This document shows positions 17,746 through 26,890 of a stretch of DNA of 64,000 nt, piece by piece (within the stretch, counting starts at the first letter, position 1; each line of letters opens with the position of its first letter). The notes under the pieces are model-generated. The model was not told the origin of the DNA and did not search any database. It saw only the letters and a list, made by a program, of their open reading frames with translations. The stretch comes from Pseudomonas sp. ISL-84 (GTDB lineage: Bacteria > Bacillota > Bacilli > Bacillales > Cytobacillaceae). Made by a program: the position numbers and the translations under genes. The DNA lies in assembly GCA_018613035.1 (NCBI GenBank), contig JAGGRA010000032.1:1-64000 (forward strand), written 5' to 3'.

Positions 17746-18090
17746 ATGCAAAAATTAATCGAAGAAATCACAAAAGAACAACTTCGTACAGACCTTCCTT
17801 CTTTCCGTCCAGGTGATACTGTACGTGTACACGTTAGTATTGTTGAGGGAACACGTGAGCGTGTTCAGGTATACGAAGGTGTTGTGATTAAGCGTCGTGG
17901 TGGTGGAATCAGCGAAACTTTCACAGTTCGTAAGATTTCTTACGGTGTAGGCGTTGAGCGTACATTCCCTGTACACACACCAAAGATTGCGAAGCTTGAA
18001 GTTATCCGCCGCGGTAAAGTCCGCCGTGCGAAACTTTACTACTTGCGTAACCTACGCGGTAAAAAAGCTCGTATCAAAGAAATTCGCTAA
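17746..18090 (+). CDS. rplS: 50S ribosomal protein L19
   Basis: 114 residues beginning [20 protein letters not shown] with the L19 core [20 protein letters not shown] and the basic tail. ATG 17746 with GAGGAG 9 bases upstream is preferred over the in-frame TTG 17737 that abuts that site. L19 lies at the 30S-50S interface. It has its own promoter and leader and is followed by a terminator. Confidence 0.98.
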   Translation: MQKLIEEITKEQLRTDLPSFRPGDTVRVHVSIVEGTRERVQVYEGVVIKRRGGGISETFTVRKISYGVGVERTFPVHTPKIAKLEVIRRGKVRRAKLYYLRNLRGKKARIKEIR

Positions 18091-18096
18091 TAAATC

Positions 18097-18270
18097 GAAA
18101 AGCGAAAGCGCCACAAATGATCGTCGACTAACAACCGCCACGTCCTGTGGCGAACGTCGACGTCAGCACATCCTGTGCAAGTCCGACAAGCATAAGACGA
18201 ATCACGCAGGAGGCGTTAGCCTCTGGAGTGATTTGGCTTATGACCTCGAGGGCTAGGCGCTGCAGCTGGA
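18097..18270 (+). repeat. Dispersed repeat family 2, forward copy
   Basis: A structured GC-richer segment that starts AAAAGCGAAAGCGCC and ends AGGCGCTGCAGCTGGA. It contains GACAAGCATAAGACGA and GGCTTATGACCTCGAGGG, elements typical of a second intergenic repeat family in bacilli. The ends are inverted (GCGAAAGCGCC against GGCGCTGCAGC). Short open frames through it are artefacts. The 507-base gap 18091-18597 holds this repeat, the rplS terminator, a partial inverse copy, and AT-rich DNA before lepB with no promoter I can assign. Confidence 0.65.
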
Positions 18271-18284
18271 CAATGAGAGAAAAG

Positions 18285-18316
18285 AAGGAGCTTGATTATC
18301 AAGCTCCTTTTTCTTT
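18285..18316 (+). terminator. Rho-independent terminator after rplS
   Basis: AAGGAGCTTGA, 4-base loop, TCAAGCTCCTT, followed by TTTCTTTC. An 11-bp stem and U-tract; it ends the rplS transcript after the repeat. Confidence 0.9.
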
Positions 18317-18340
18317 CATTAACTTTTGATCTTCGATAAC

Positions 18341-18403
18341 TATCCAGCTCCAGATGCATCGGCTCGAGGGCTTTGTCGCCTATATTCGGGCGCTTTGCGC
18401 TTT
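18341..18403 (-). repeat. Dispersed repeat family 2, partial inverse copy
   Basis: TATCCAGCTCCAGATGCATC followed by GGCTCGAGGG and GGGCGCTTTGCGCTTTTC reads, on the minus strand, as the start (GAAAAGCGCAAAGCGCC) and end (GGAGCTGGATA) of family 2 with the interior deleted. It therefore faces the forward copy at 18097 across the terminator. Confidence 0.55.
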
Positions 18404-18597
18404 TCTTATTTATGCTAATAATATTACATAAATGTTAAATAATATATAAATCAGATTCCCATCGTGTTTATTGAGACAAATTTTTGTAAAATAAAAAATA
18501 GAAAACACTTCCTGCAATAATTTGAGATGCAGAGCGTTTCCCTGAAGGACAGACGGGCCTAAGGATAATTTTTGACTGAAGAATGGTGGGGAATTGA

Positions 18598-19149
18598 ATG
18601 GCGAAAAAGAAAAATGAGTTGTGGGAATGGACAAAGGCACTTGTGATCGCAGTCCTGTTAGCGGCAGTTATAAGATATTTTTTATTTGCTCCGATTGTGG
18701 TCGACGGTTTGTCCATGATGCCTACTTTGCATGACCAGGACAGAATGATTGTGAACAAATTCAGCTATAAAATCGGAGAGCCTGAACGCTTTGATATTAT
18801 CGTTTTCCATGCGCCTGAAAACAAGGATTACATTAAAAGAGTGATCGGGCTCCCTGGAGATAAGATCGAATACAAAGATGATACGCTTTTTGTAAACGGG
18901 AAAGCGTACGAAGAGCCTTATTTAGATGCGTATAAAAAGCAGGTTATAGACGGTCCATTAACAGAACCGTTTACGCTTAAAGAAAAAATAGGGCAGGAAA
19001 CAGTGCCGGAAGGGCATTTGTTTGTAATGGGCGATAACCGTCGGTTCAGCAAGGACAGCCGCCATATTGGGCCTGTTCCGCTGGAAGATGTATTAGGTGA
19101 TGCCGGCGTTATTTACTGGCCAATAGAAGATATTCGGATTGTGAATTAA
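18598..19149 (+). CDS. lepB: Signal peptidase I
   Basis: A 183-residue type I signal peptidase of the Sip (S26) family. One N-terminal membrane anchor (about 12-31) is followed by the catalytic serine in GLSMMPTL (Ser39) and the catalytic lysine in YIKRVIGLPGD (Lys80), with the C-terminal box GDNRRFSKDSR. It cleaves signal peptides of secreted proteins outside the membrane. It is a single-membrane-span Gram-positive form. GGTGGGG lies 8 bases before ATG 18598. In B. subtilis several sip paralogues exist and the exact one cannot be fixed here. Confidence 0.96.
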   Translation: MAKKKNELWEWTKALVIAVLLAAVIRYFLFAPIVVDGLSMMPTLHDQDRMIVNKFSYKIGEPERFDIIVFHAPENKDYIKRVIGLPGDKIEYKDDTLFVNGKAYEEPYLDAYKKQVIDGPLTEPFTLKEKIGQETVPEGHLFVMGDNRRFSKDSRHIGPVPLEDVLGDAGVIYWPIEDIRIVN

Positions 19150-19156
19150 AGAAACA

Positions 19157-19191
19157 GTTCAAAAGGACCGGACTTATCTTCCTTTTTGAAC
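19157..19191 (+). other. Stem-loop between lepB and rbgA
   Basis: GTTCAAAAGGA and TCCTTTTTGAAC form a near-perfect 11-bp stem with a 12-base loop. No U-tract follows, so it may attenuate or stabilise mRNA rather than terminate. The rbgA ribosome site lies about 15 bases beyond it. Confidence 0.5.
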
Positions 19192-19218
19192 ATTTACTTA
19201 AAGCAGGAGGTGCCAGCC

Positions 19219-20091
19219 ATGACCATCCAATGGTTTCCCGGCCATATGGCGAAAGCCCGCAGGCAGGTTACAGAAAAACTAAAGCTGGTAGATATCATCT
19301 TTGAACTTGTCGATGCAAGAATTCCGTATTCTTCTCGAAATCCGATGATTGACGAAATCATTCAGCATAAGCCGCGTCTTGTTTTGCTGAATAAAGCGGA
19401 TATGGCAGATAAAGAAGCTACAAATCAGTGGATAAAATATTTTAAAGAAAAAGGTGTCAGAGCCATAGCCATAAATTCGCAGGCAGGACAGGGCATGAAA
19501 GAAATTGTGACTGCCTCACAGGATATACTGCAAGAAAAATTTGACCGCATGAAAGCGAAGGGTGTTAAACCAAGAGCGATTCGTGCGATGATCGTGGGAA
19601 TTCCGAATGCCGGAAAATCAACTCTGATCAACCGACTTGCTAAAAAGAATATTGCCAAGACAGGAAATACTCCCGGTGTTACCAAAGCCCAGCAGTGGAT
19701 AAAAGTAGGCAAGGAACTGGAACTGCTGGATACGCCAGGAATTCTCTGGCCTAAATTTGAAGACCAGGAAGTTGGGCTTAAGCTTGCCCTGACAGGAGCA
19801 ATCAAAGATACCATTTTGAATTTGCAGGATGTTGTTGTGTATGCTCTGCGCTTCCTTGAAAAAAGGTATCCGGATAGGATGAAAGACCGTTATCAGCTTG
19901 AAGAGTTCCCGGCAGATATTGTAGAGCTGTTTGATAAAATTGGAAAACTGCGAGGCTGTCTGATGGGCGGCGGGGAAATTGATTATGATAAAGTAACTGA
20001 ATTGGTTATAAGAGAATTCCGTTCAGAGAAACTGGGGCCAATTACATTGGAGCTTCCTCAGGAAATGGCTGAGAAAAGTGAAGCCGAATAA
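19219..20091 (+). CDS. rbgA: Ribosome biogenesis GTPase RbgA (YlqF)
   Basis: 290 residues, a circularly permuted GTPase: G4 (LNKADMAD) precedes G1 ([14 protein letters not shown]) and G3 (DTPG). It starts [16 protein letters not shown], the conserved RbgA N-terminus. RbgA acts late in 50S assembly. ATG 19219 has AGGAGGTG 7 bases upstream; an in-frame ATG at 19186 lies in the preceding stem-loop and is rejected. Upstream lepB, a terminator downstream. Confidence 0.97.
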   Translation: MTIQWFPGHMAKARRQVTEKLKLVDIIFELVDARIPYSSRNPMIDEIIQHKPRLVLLNKADMADKEATNQWIKYFKEKGVRAIAINSQAGQGMKEIVTASQDILQEKFDRMKAKGVKPRAIRAMIVGIPNAGKSTLINRLAKKNIAKTGNTPGVTKAQQWIKVGKELELLDTPGILWPKFEDQEVGLKLALTGAIKDTILNLQDVVVYALRFLEKRYPDRMKDRYQLEEFPADIVELFDKIGKLRGCLMGGGEIDYDKVTELVIREFRSEKLGPITLELPQEMAEKSEAE

Positions 20092-20100
20092 GTAAAAATG

Positions 20101-20135
20101 AGGCCTTCTAATAGTGGAAGGCCTTTATTTTTTTG
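20101..20135 (+). terminator. Rho-independent terminator after rbgA
   Basis: AGGCCTTC, 8-base loop, GAAGGCCT, then TTATTTTTTT. A clear stem and U-tract 9 bases past the rbgA stop. Confidence 0.85.
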
Positions 20136-20177
20136 AAGAAATGCCGATACATACATTAATGGGAAAAGGAGATAGAA

Positions 20178-20957
20178 ATGGCAAGGTTAACGATTCGCCA
20201 GATTGAAGAGAAACTCAATACGATTGACATTCAGAACGATCCATTTATTCTTTCTATACAAAACGATGACAGGAAAGGTGTACAGCAGCTTTTAAATCAG
20301 TGGAATAGCCGGCAGGAGCTGCAAAAAAAGATTTATGAGAAGCATGTTGAAATGACACAATTTGAAAACAGATACAGGACTCAAGGCTTTCGGTTTATTG
20401 CAGGCATTGATGAAGTGGGCAGAGGGCCGCTTGCTGGACCTGTCGTGGCCGCAGCAGTGATTTTGCCGGAATCTTTTTTTCTGCCAGGCCTTGATGATTC
20501 AAAGAAGATTTCTGAACAAAAAAGAAATGAATTTTATGAAGAAATTCTGGCTAAAGCTGAGTCCATTAGCATTGGCCTAATTGAACCGGAGGAAATCGAT
20601 CGCATCAATATTTTTGAGGCGACAAAAAAGGCGATGCTGTCAGCGATAGAAGGGTTGAATCCCAAGCCCGACTTTCTCTTGGTGGACGCGGTTAAGCTTC
20701 TAACGCCATATCCCTTGGAAGCGATTATTAAGGGAGACGGCAAAAGCATATCGATTGCGGCAGCATCGATCATTGCCAAGGTCACGAGAGACCGTCTGAT
20801 GGCTGAAATCGCAGCAAGCTGCCCGCAATATGGATTTGCGCATAACATGGGTTATGGCACAAAGGAGCATCTTAACGCCATTAAAATACATGGCATAACT
20901 CCGCATCACCGAAAAAGCTTCGCTCCTGTCAAGGATTATATTACAGAAAGCAATTAG
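20178..20957 (+). CDS. rnhB: Ribonuclease HII
   Basis: 259 residues. RNase HII removes ribonucleotides from RNA-DNA hybrids and misincorporated ribonucleotides from DNA. The catalytic motif GIDEVGRGPLAGPVV holds Asp78 and Glu79; a further conserved aspartate is in LLVDAVK, and the KGDGKSISIAAASIIAKV block is typical. About 70 N-terminal residues form the extra domain usual in Bacillus RnhB. AAAGGAG is 7 bases before ATG. ylqG starts 11 bases after the stop. Confidence 0.97.
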   Translation: MARLTIRQIEEKLNTIDIQNDPFILSIQNDDRKGVQQLLNQWNSRQELQKKIYEKHVEMTQFENRYRTQGFRFIAGIDEVGRGPLAGPVVAAAVILPESFFLPGLDDSKKISEQKRNEFYEEILAKAESISIGLIEPEEIDRINIFEATKKAMLSAIEGLNPKPDFLLVDAVKLLTPYPLEAIIKGDGKSISIAAASIIAKVTRDRLMAEIAASCPQYGFAHNMGYGTKEHLNAIKIHGITPHHRKSFAPVKDYITESN

Positions 20958-20968
20958 AAGGTGAAGAA

Positions 20969-22873
20969 ATGAAGCCGTCTGAGATGATCAAGACATTAAT
21001 AAGGCAAGACCAAGTCTACTCGGGAAAATCCGTCTCCTTTAGGCCTGGCCAAATAGTTAGCGGAAAAATTGTTAAGCTATTTCCAAATCAGACGGCAGAG
21101 GTTCAAATTGGGTCTCATAAAGCAATTGCGCAGCTTGAAATATCATTATCAGCCAATAGCCGATATTGGTTTAAAGTACAGCCTGGTGAGGGGAAGATTC
21201 GGCTCAAAGTGATGGAATCAGCAGGGAAAGCCGATATGGCTTCACCGATTGGAAGTCTTCTTGCCCAGCTTGCGTTGCCGGCATCAAAAGAAAATAAATT
21301 GCTTGTCCAATATTTTTTAAAGGAACAGCTTCCAATTACAGTTGAAACGCTGCAGCTGGCTTCCGATTGGCTTAGTGAAGGTGAATCCTTTGAAGACGGA
21401 CTTCGAACAGTGAAGGAGTTAATCGTCAGGCAATTGCCCTATACTAAAGATGTGTTTTTAGCCTTATCTTCAGTTAATAATGGTGATTCAGTTTCAGTTC
21501 TTATGGATAAACTGCTGCAGGAGTTAAATCACAACGGTATAACTGCAATAGGCCAAAAAATAAGGATCCTATTAAATGATTTTACACAGACTGCAAGAGA
21601 AAAAACGGGTGCAGCTGCTGCAGCCGGACTGGCAGCCGAATGGCTGAGCACAAAGAGCCAGGCGAACTCGCTTGCGGCTTTTAACATCCTGAAGGCTCTG
21701 GAACTAGTAAAAGGGTCTGTGAATGAGGAAACGGCATTAAAGCAGGCAATAGATCGCTTGAGCCTAAGAAACCACCCCTCTGGGAAGCATCCAATTATGG
21801 ATTGCATAAAGGGACTGCTCCAAACAAACCAATCCGGACAGAGGCAAGAGTTTATTTTAAATCTGGCAAAGCTGATCAGGGGAATGAGCGATTTTCAGGT
21901 GTCTAGCGGACAATCACAAGCTCTAAGTGATATTCAAAGGATTTTAAGCAGTATTCGAACAGGCCAAATATCATTTCCTGTGGAAAACAAAGTGACCATG
22001 CCTTTATTAAAAGAAGCCATGCTTTTATATTTGAACGATAAAGGCAGCAATTCAGATAACCGTTACTTATCCATGTTCGGTGAACCGGAATTGAAACTGG
22101 CATCAGGTAAGCTTGGCAGCTTTCTGGCAGAAGAGAATAAATCCTTGTCTTCTAAGCTCCAAAGACAGGAAAAAGCTATACTGGCAGATTTGAAAAATAG
22201 TATTCAGCCTGAAAGTATTTTTAGGGTTGACCAGAAAATTATTAAAGGCCAATTAAAAAAACTGATTCAGGCATTGGGGCTATCCCATGAACATGATATG
22301 GTTAATTTTTTGAAACAAGCGGAAGATGGGACTGCTGCAAAATGGGAATCGCTTAAACCCCTGCTTTTAGGCCTTTTAAGGGAAGAAGTGCCGTTTTCAG
22401 CTAAAGATGCTGCAGAAAGGCTTCTGCATAAAATAACCGGCTTCCAGGCTCTCTCACAGGAAGCTGGGCCACAGCAGCACTTTGTCTTTCAGATGCCTGT
22501 TCCATTATGGGGAAAAGTATCTGATTTGACGATGCAGTGGAGCGGCAGAAAAACAGAAACGGGAGAAATCGACCCCAGCCATTGCCGGGTGCTTTTTTAT
22601 TTAAACCTGGAGCATCTAAAGGAAACCATCGTTGACCTGCATGTCCAAAACAGAATTATAAATATATCTGTTATTAACGAGCATGAGGCGATGAAGTCAC
22701 TGGCAGCTCCACTAACTGGTAAATTAAAGGAAAGCCTGGCTAAACTGAATTATAAGTTGTCGACTGTTACCTTTCAAAACGCGGTGACAGCTGGCGATTC
22801 CTTAAAAAAGAGGGAATCATTTTCTTCTCTTGTAAAAGTAAACCAATTTACCGGGGTGGATTTGAGAGTATGA
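20969..22873 (+). CDS. ylqG: YlqG-type protein with FliK-like C-terminus
   Basis: 634 residues, at the ylqG position of B. subtilis. The N-terminus (about 20-80) is a small beta domain, the middle is helical and Ser/Gln/Leu-rich with little recognisable sequence, and the C-terminal ~120 residues (from HFVFQMPVPLWGKVSDLTMQ) show the pattern of the flagellar hook-length control domain (Flg_hook): RVLFYLNLEHLKETIVDL, then VQNRIINISV. It is followed, with a four-base overlap, by a FlhB-like gene, so the pair resembles a FliK/FlhB ruler-and-switch module away from the main fla operon. Family function is not established; the FliK likeness is my pattern reading. Confidence 0.75.
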   Translation: MKPSEMIKTLIRQDQVYSGKSVSFRPGQIVSGKIVKLFPNQTAEVQIGSHKAIAQLEISLSANSRYWFKVQPGEGKIRLKVMESAGKADMASPIGSLLAQLALPASKENKLLVQYFLKEQLPITVETLQLASDWLSEGESFEDGLRTVKELIVRQLPYTKDVFLALSSVNNGDSVSVLMDKLLQELNHNGITAIGQKIRILLNDFTQTAREKTGAAAAAGLAAEWLSTKSQANSLAAFNILKALELVKGSVNEETALKQAIDRLSLRNHPSGKHPIMDCIKGLLQTNQSGQRQEFILNLAKLIRGMSDFQVSSGQSQALSDIQRILSSIRTGQISFPVENKVTMPLLKEAMLLYLNDKGSNSDNRYLSMFGEPELKLASGKLGSFLAEENKSLSSKLQRQEKAILADLKNSIQPESIFRVDQKIIKGQLKKLIQALGLSHEHDMVNFLKQAEDGTAAKWESLKPLLLGLLREEVPFSAKDAAERLLHKITGFQALSQEAGPQQHFVFQMPVPLWGKVSDLTMQWSGRKTETGEIDPSHCRVLFYLNLEHLKETIVDLHVQNRIINISVINEHEAMKSLAAPLTGKLKESLAKLNYKLSTVTFQNAVTAGDSLKKRESFSSLVKVNQFTGVDLRV

Positions 22874-23166
22874 AAAAAGAGAATAATAGTCTAAGAAAAG
22901 AAGCTGTTGCACTTACATATGATCCACAGGGGCATGCTCCTCCTCAAGTATCGGCAAAGGGGAGGGGCGTGGTTGCTGAAAACATTCTCGCTAAAGCAAA
23001 GGCACACAACGTTCCCGTCCAGGAAGACTCTACTTTGGTTGAGCTTCTTGGAAAACTCGATATAAATGAAGGGATACCTGAAGAACTCTTTCAGGCAGTT
23101 GCTGAGGTTTTTGCTTTTATCTACAGGGCCGATCAAGAAGCAGGCAAAAAGCATGCAGGGAAATAA
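22870..23166 (+). CDS. ylqH: FlhB-like cytoplasmic domain protein (YlqH)
   Basis: 98 residues equivalent to the C-terminal cytoplasmic domain of FlhB without its membrane part. AVALTYDPQGHAPPQVSAKG aligns with FlhB IALTYDERKSDAPIVVAKG encoded at 51771-52856, and EGIPEELFQAVAEVFAFIYR aligns with its DAIPEEFFKAVAEILAYVYR. The protein begins just where the FlhB auto-cleavage site NPTH would end, so it mimics the cleaved fragment. Such stand-alone FlhB-like proteins (sometimes called FlhX) are known in several bacteria. It overlaps ylqG by four bases. Confidence 0.88.
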   Translation: MKKENNSLRKEAVALTYDPQGHAPPQVSAKGRGVVAENILAKAKAHNVPVQEDSTLVELLGKLDINEGIPEELFQAVAEVFAFIYRADQEAGKKHAGK

Positions 23167-23271
23167 TATATACTGCTAAACCAATATTTGTATTCCAGTC
23201 ATAAAGAACAGTGAAATTGATAGCGTTTACATCATGAATAATCATGAAAAAGTATAAAAACTGCACAAAGT

Positions 23272-23305
23272 GAAAACTGCCATTAAAGGCAATTTTCTTT
23301 ATTTT
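23272..23305 (+). terminator. Probable terminator after ylqH
   Basis: GAAAACTGCC, 5-base loop, GGCAATTTTC (one mismatch), followed by TTTATTTT. It lies 105 bases past ylqH. The rest of the 324-base gap 23167-23490 is AT-rich; a TATAAT at 23395-23400 is the best -10 for sucC but lacks a good -35. Confidence 0.65.
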
Positions 23306-23490
23306 AATAAAATAATTTATCTGTTGGTGATGTCATAAATCACATTGAATACAAGGGTTTAGCGGCATTTTAATATTTTTAATTTTTAAATAAATATAAT
23401 ATTTTAGAGTTAATGGTAGACAAGGGTAGTGTCATTTTATAAAATGAAAGCGCAGTCTATTTTTTGAAGAGTTAGATAGGAGGATGGGAA

Positions 23491-24651
23491 ATGAATATAC
23501 ATGAGTATCAAGGTAAAGAAGTCCTCAGACAATACGGGGTAGCAGTTCCGAACGGAAAAGTGGCCTTTACAGTTGAGGAAGCTGTGGAAGCTGCCAAGGA
23601 ACTAGGCACAGAAGTTTGTGTTGTTAAAGCGCAAATCCATGCTGGAGGACGAGGAAAAGCTGGCGGTGTAAAAGTTGCCAAAAACCTCGAAGAAGTACGT
23701 ACATATGCAAGTGAGATCTTAGGGAAAACGCTTGTGACACACCAGACTGGCCCGGAAGGAAAGGAAGTAAAGCGCCTGCTTATTGAAGAAGGCTGTGACA
23801 TTAAAAAGGAATACTATGTTGGTTTAGTATTGGACCGTGCAACGTCACGCGTTGTTTTAATGGCTTCTGAAGAGGGCGGTACAGAAATTGAAGAAGTGGC
23901 AGAAAAAACACCTGAAAAAATCTTCAAGGAAGAAATCGATCCAGTTCTTGGTCTAACAGGATTCCAGGCACGCCGAATCGCTTTCAATATCAATATTCCA
24001 ACTGCGCTTGTAGGACAAGCTGTAAAATTCATGATGGGCTTATACAAAGCTTATATTGACAAGGATTGCTCCATTGCTGAAATCAATCCGCTTGTTGTAA
24101 CAGGAGACGGAAAGGTAATGGCATTGGATGCGAAGTTAAACTTTGACTCAAATGCTCTTTACCGTCAAAAAGACATCCTGGCTCTTCGTGACTTGGAAGA
24201 GGAAGATGCGAAGGAAATTGAAGCTTCAAAATATGATCTTAGCTACATTTCCCTAGATGGAAACATCGGCTGCATGGTTAATGGTGCAGGTTTGGCAATG
24301 GCCACAATGGATATTGTTAAGCATTACGGCGGAGACCCGGCCAACTTCCTTGATGTTGGGGGCGGAGCTACAGCTGAGAAAGTTACAGAAGCTTTCAAAA
24401 TCATCCTTTCTGACAAAAACGTAAAAGGTATTTTTGTTAATATCTTTGGCGGAATCATGAAATGTGACGTCATCGCTACTGGAGTAGTAGAAGCAGCGAA
24501 GCAAGTAGGCTTAAACGTGCCTTTAGTAGTCCGTTTGGAAGGCACAAATGTTGAATTGGGCAAGAAGATCCTTGCTGAATCTGATATTGATATCATCGCA
24601 GCTGAATCAATGGCTGACGGCGCGCAAAGAATCGTTTCATTAGTAGGTTAA
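23491..24651 (+). CDS. sucC: Succinate-CoA ligase (ADP-forming) subunit beta
   Basis: 386 residues, the usual length. Starts [20 protein letters not shown], the ATP-grasp N-terminus, with nucleotide-binding [16 protein letters not shown] and the C-terminal [16 protein letters not shown] and [11 protein letters not shown] of the CoA-ligase domain. It forms the ATP/ADP-binding half of the TCA cycle enzyme that interconverts succinyl-CoA and succinate. AGGAGG lies 9 bases before ATG. sucD follows after 137 bases. Confidence 0.98.
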   Translation: MNIHEYQGKEVLRQYGVAVPNGKVAFTVEEAVEAAKELGTEVCVVKAQIHAGGRGKAGGVKVAKNLEEVRTYASEILGKTLVTHQTGPEGKEVKRLLIEEGCDIKKEYYVGLVLDRATSRVVLMASEEGGTEIEEVAEKTPEKIFKEEIDPVLGLTGFQARRIAFNINIPTALVGQAVKFMMGLYKAYIDKDCSIAEINPLVVTGDGKVMALDAKLNFDSNALYRQKDILALRDLEEEDAKEIEASKYDLSYISLDGNIGCMVNGAGLAMATMDIVKHYGGDPANFLDVGGGATAEKVTEAFKIILSDKNVKGIFVNIFGGIMKCDVIATGVVEAAKQVGLNVPLVVRLEGTNVELGKKILAESDIDIIAAESMADGAQRIVSLVG

Positions 24652-24788
24652 AACTATAAAATGAGCGGCCGTTCAGGTGCGGCAGCACTAAACCAGCCTG
24701 AAGCAGGATTTATTATTTCTGCAACTTGCTTGGCTTAAGTTCTGGCGACCCGGAAGGGCATCTCTGGAAACCAGAAAGGAGAATTAAC

Positions 24789-25691
24789 GTGAGCGTATTT
24801 ATTAATAAAGATACTAAAGTTATAGTTCAAGGGATTACAGGTTCAACTGCCCTTTTCCATACAAAGCAAATGCTTGAATACGGCACTCAAATTGTCGGCG
24901 GTGTTACTCCAGGAAAAGGCGGCACAGAAGTAGAGGGTGTTCCCGTTTTCAATACTGTGGAGGAAGCAGTTAAAGCAACAGGTGCAAACGCTTCTGTTAT
25001 CTACGTTCCAGCTCCGTTTGCTGCAGATGCAATTCTTGAAGCGGTAGATGCTGAACTTGATCTTGCAATCTGTATCACAGAGCATATTCCTGTATTGGAT
25101 ATGGTCAAAGTTAAGCGTTACATGGAAGGCAAGAAAACTCGCCTTGTAGGACCAAACTGCCCAGGCGTTATCACTCCTGAAGAGTGTAAGATTGGTATCA
25201 TGCCAGGATACATCCATACTAAAGGACATGTAGGGGTTGTATCACGTTCAGGAACGTTGACATATGAAGCAGTACACCAGTTATCACAGGCTGGAATTGG
25301 CCAATCTACTGCTGTTGGAATCGGCGGAGACCCGGTTAATGGAACAAACTTCATCGATGTATTGTCTGCATTCAATGAAGACCCTGAGACTTATGCTGTA
25401 ATCATGATCGGAGAAATCGGCGGAACTGCGGAAGAAGAAGCTGCAGAGTGGGTTAAAGCTAACATGACTAAACCTGTTGTAGGCTTCATCGGCGGACGTA
25501 CTGCACCTCCTGGAAAACGCATGGGCCATGCTGGCGCTATTATTTCCGGAGGCAAAGGAACTGCTGACGAAAAGATCCGTGTAATGAACGAGTGCGGAAT
25601 TCAAGTAGCAGATACTCCATCTGTTCTGGGTGAAACTCTCATTAAGGTCTTAAAAGAAAAAGGCCTTTATGATAAGTGTAAAACTCATTAA
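24789..25691 (+). CDS. sucD: Succinate-CoA ligase subunit alpha
   Basis: 300 residues. The CoA-binding Rossmann domain ([15 protein letters not shown]) is followed by the ligase domain with the phospho-accepting His247 in [11 protein letters not shown]. The start is GTG 24789 ([10 protein letters not shown]), with AAGGAG 6 bases upstream; an earlier in-frame codon at 24726 has no ribosome site and its extension is not conserved. It works with SucC as a heteromer. Confidence 0.98.
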   Translation: MSVFINKDTKVIVQGITGSTALFHTKQMLEYGTQIVGGVTPGKGGTEVEGVPVFNTVEEAVKATGANASVIYVPAPFAADAILEAVDAELDLAICITEHIPVLDMVKVKRYMEGKKTRLVGPNCPGVITPEECKIGIMPGYIHTKGHVGVVSRSGTLTYEAVHQLSQAGIGQSTAVGIGGDPVNGTNFIDVLSAFNEDPETYAVIMIGEIGGTAEEEAAEWVKANMTKPVVGFIGGRTAPPGKRMGHAGAIISGGKGTADEKIRVMNECGIQVADTPSVLGETLIKVLKEKGLYDKCKTH

Positions 25692-25709
25692 TTAACTGAT
25701 TTCTATAAG

Positions 25710-25741
25710 AATAGTCCCCCTGTATAATGGGGGGCTATTTC
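25710..25741 (+). terminator. Probable terminator after sucD
   Basis: AATAGTCCCC and GGGGCTATT form a strong stem around an AT-rich loop. The U-tract is short (TTTCTA), so termination strength is uncertain. Confidence 0.65.
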
Positions 25742-25830
25742 TACATTGTTAAACCCGCCTGCATTTCCCTTCACTTACATCCCTTCTCAAGCACCTTTTT
25801 TATTTTTTTCTAAAACTAAGGAGGCTCCCC

Positions 25831-26706
25831 ATGAAAGAATTCAATATGAAGCTGGCTCATTTGCATCATTGCAAAGGCGTGAGCTGGAGTATGATTTTTA
25901 GCATCCTAAAAAAAGATCCGCAATTAAAGTTCCTTTACAATGATCCGTTTTACAATTCAAACCCCCAATTCATTAAAAATCAGGCTTCCTTTTCAGAAAC
26001 TCTTCATGATCTTCATTCAAATCGAATTCAGGAACAAATTCGTCAATACTCTCCTAATGGCATTAAAATAATCACCCTCTTTGATGAAGATTACCCGGTG
26101 CTTTTAAAAGAAACCTACCAGCCTCCCTGGATTTTATATGCAAAAGGGGATGCAGGTCTCCTGAAAACTGGAACGCATCTTGCAGTGGTCGGTTCGAGGC
26201 AGGCTACAGAGTATGGTGAGCGGGCCATTGAATATTTGTTCCCTAAACTTATCCAAAACGGAGTTGTCATTGTGAGCGGCCTTGCGGCAGGTGTAGATGC
26301 GATTGCCCATAAAGAAGCAATCAAAAATGGAGGAAAAACAATTGGCGTCATTGCGGGAGGACTTTTTCATATATACCCCCAGGCCAATCAAAAACTCGCT
26401 TATGAAATGATGAACAATCATCTAGTTATCTCTGAATATCCGCCTAATACAAGGCCGTCAAGATGGCAGTTCCCGATGAGAAACCGAATAATCAGCGGCA
26501 TTAGCAGAGGCACTTTGATTATCCAGGCAAAAAGCAAAAGCGGTTCCCTCATTACTGCTAACTATGCTGTTCAAGAAGGGAGGGAAGTTTTTGCAATTCC
26601 GGGAAGTATTTTTAGTGCCTATTCAGCGGGGACAAATGAGTTAGTACAACAGGGGGCCAAGCTAGTCAAAACTGCAGAAGATATACTTGAGGAACTGATT
26701 TACTAA
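25831..26706 (+). CDS. dprA: DNA processing protein DprA (Smf)
   Basis: 291 residues. The Rossmann-like domain shows VVGSRQATEYGERA, VSGLAAGVDAIAHKEAI, GGKTIGVIAGG, and FPMRNRIISGISRG, then the SLITANYAVQEGREVFAIPG block. DprA loads RecA on incoming single-stranded DNA during natural transformation. The usual N-terminal helical domain is present, but no C-terminal winged helix, as in B. subtilis. AAGGAGG precedes ATG 25831. It stands alone between sucD and topA. Confidence 0.96.
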   Translation: MKEFNMKLAHLHHCKGVSWSMIFSILKKDPQLKFLYNDPFYNSNPQFIKNQASFSETLHDLHSNRIQEQIRQYSPNGIKIITLFDEDYPVLLKETYQPPWILYAKGDAGLLKTGTHLAVVGSRQATEYGERAIEYLFPKLIQNGVVIVSGLAAGVDAIAHKEAIKNGGKTIGVIAGGLFHIYPQANQKLAYEMMNNHLVISEYPPNTRPSRWQFPMRNRIISGISRGTLIIQAKSKSGSLITANYAVQEGREVFAIPGSIFSAYSAGTNELVQQGAKLVKTAEDILEELIY

Positions 26707-26749
26707 GCTATTTAAGAAAGAGTGTTCTCTAAATTAGAGAAAGTGTTTA

Positions 26750-26890
26750 TTGTGTGGAAGGTGCTTAACAACTGCGGGAGAAGTGAGTTTCAGGAGACTT
26801 CTCTGGGAAGCTGCTAAAACTGCCGCGGGAAGCGCCCATCCTGTAGCGGAAATCAGCCTCTCTCACTACTTGCTTAAAGCGAAAACAGCT
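26750..26890 (+). repeat. Diverged copy of dispersed repeat family 1 after dprA
   Basis: GTGTGGAAGGTGC, ACTGCGGGAG, TGCCGCGGGAAGCGC, CATCCTGTAGCGGAAATCAG and the tail CTCACTACTTGCTTAAAGCG plus AAAACAGC identify a family-1 copy. The tail matches the truncated copy at 96-185, not the ATCAACGGGC type elsewhere. It begins about 45 bases after the dprA stop. Confidence 0.65.

Noticed and set aside
17954-18329. Two + strand open frames (100 and 60 codons) overlapping and following rplS
   Set aside because: One is out of frame with rplS, and both run into family-2 repeat sequence; no protein features.
22870-23166. YlqH as a broken remnant of flhB
   Set aside because: The frame is intact, has its own start overlapping ylqG, and matches a known free-domain family; the full flhB is elsewhere in the window.
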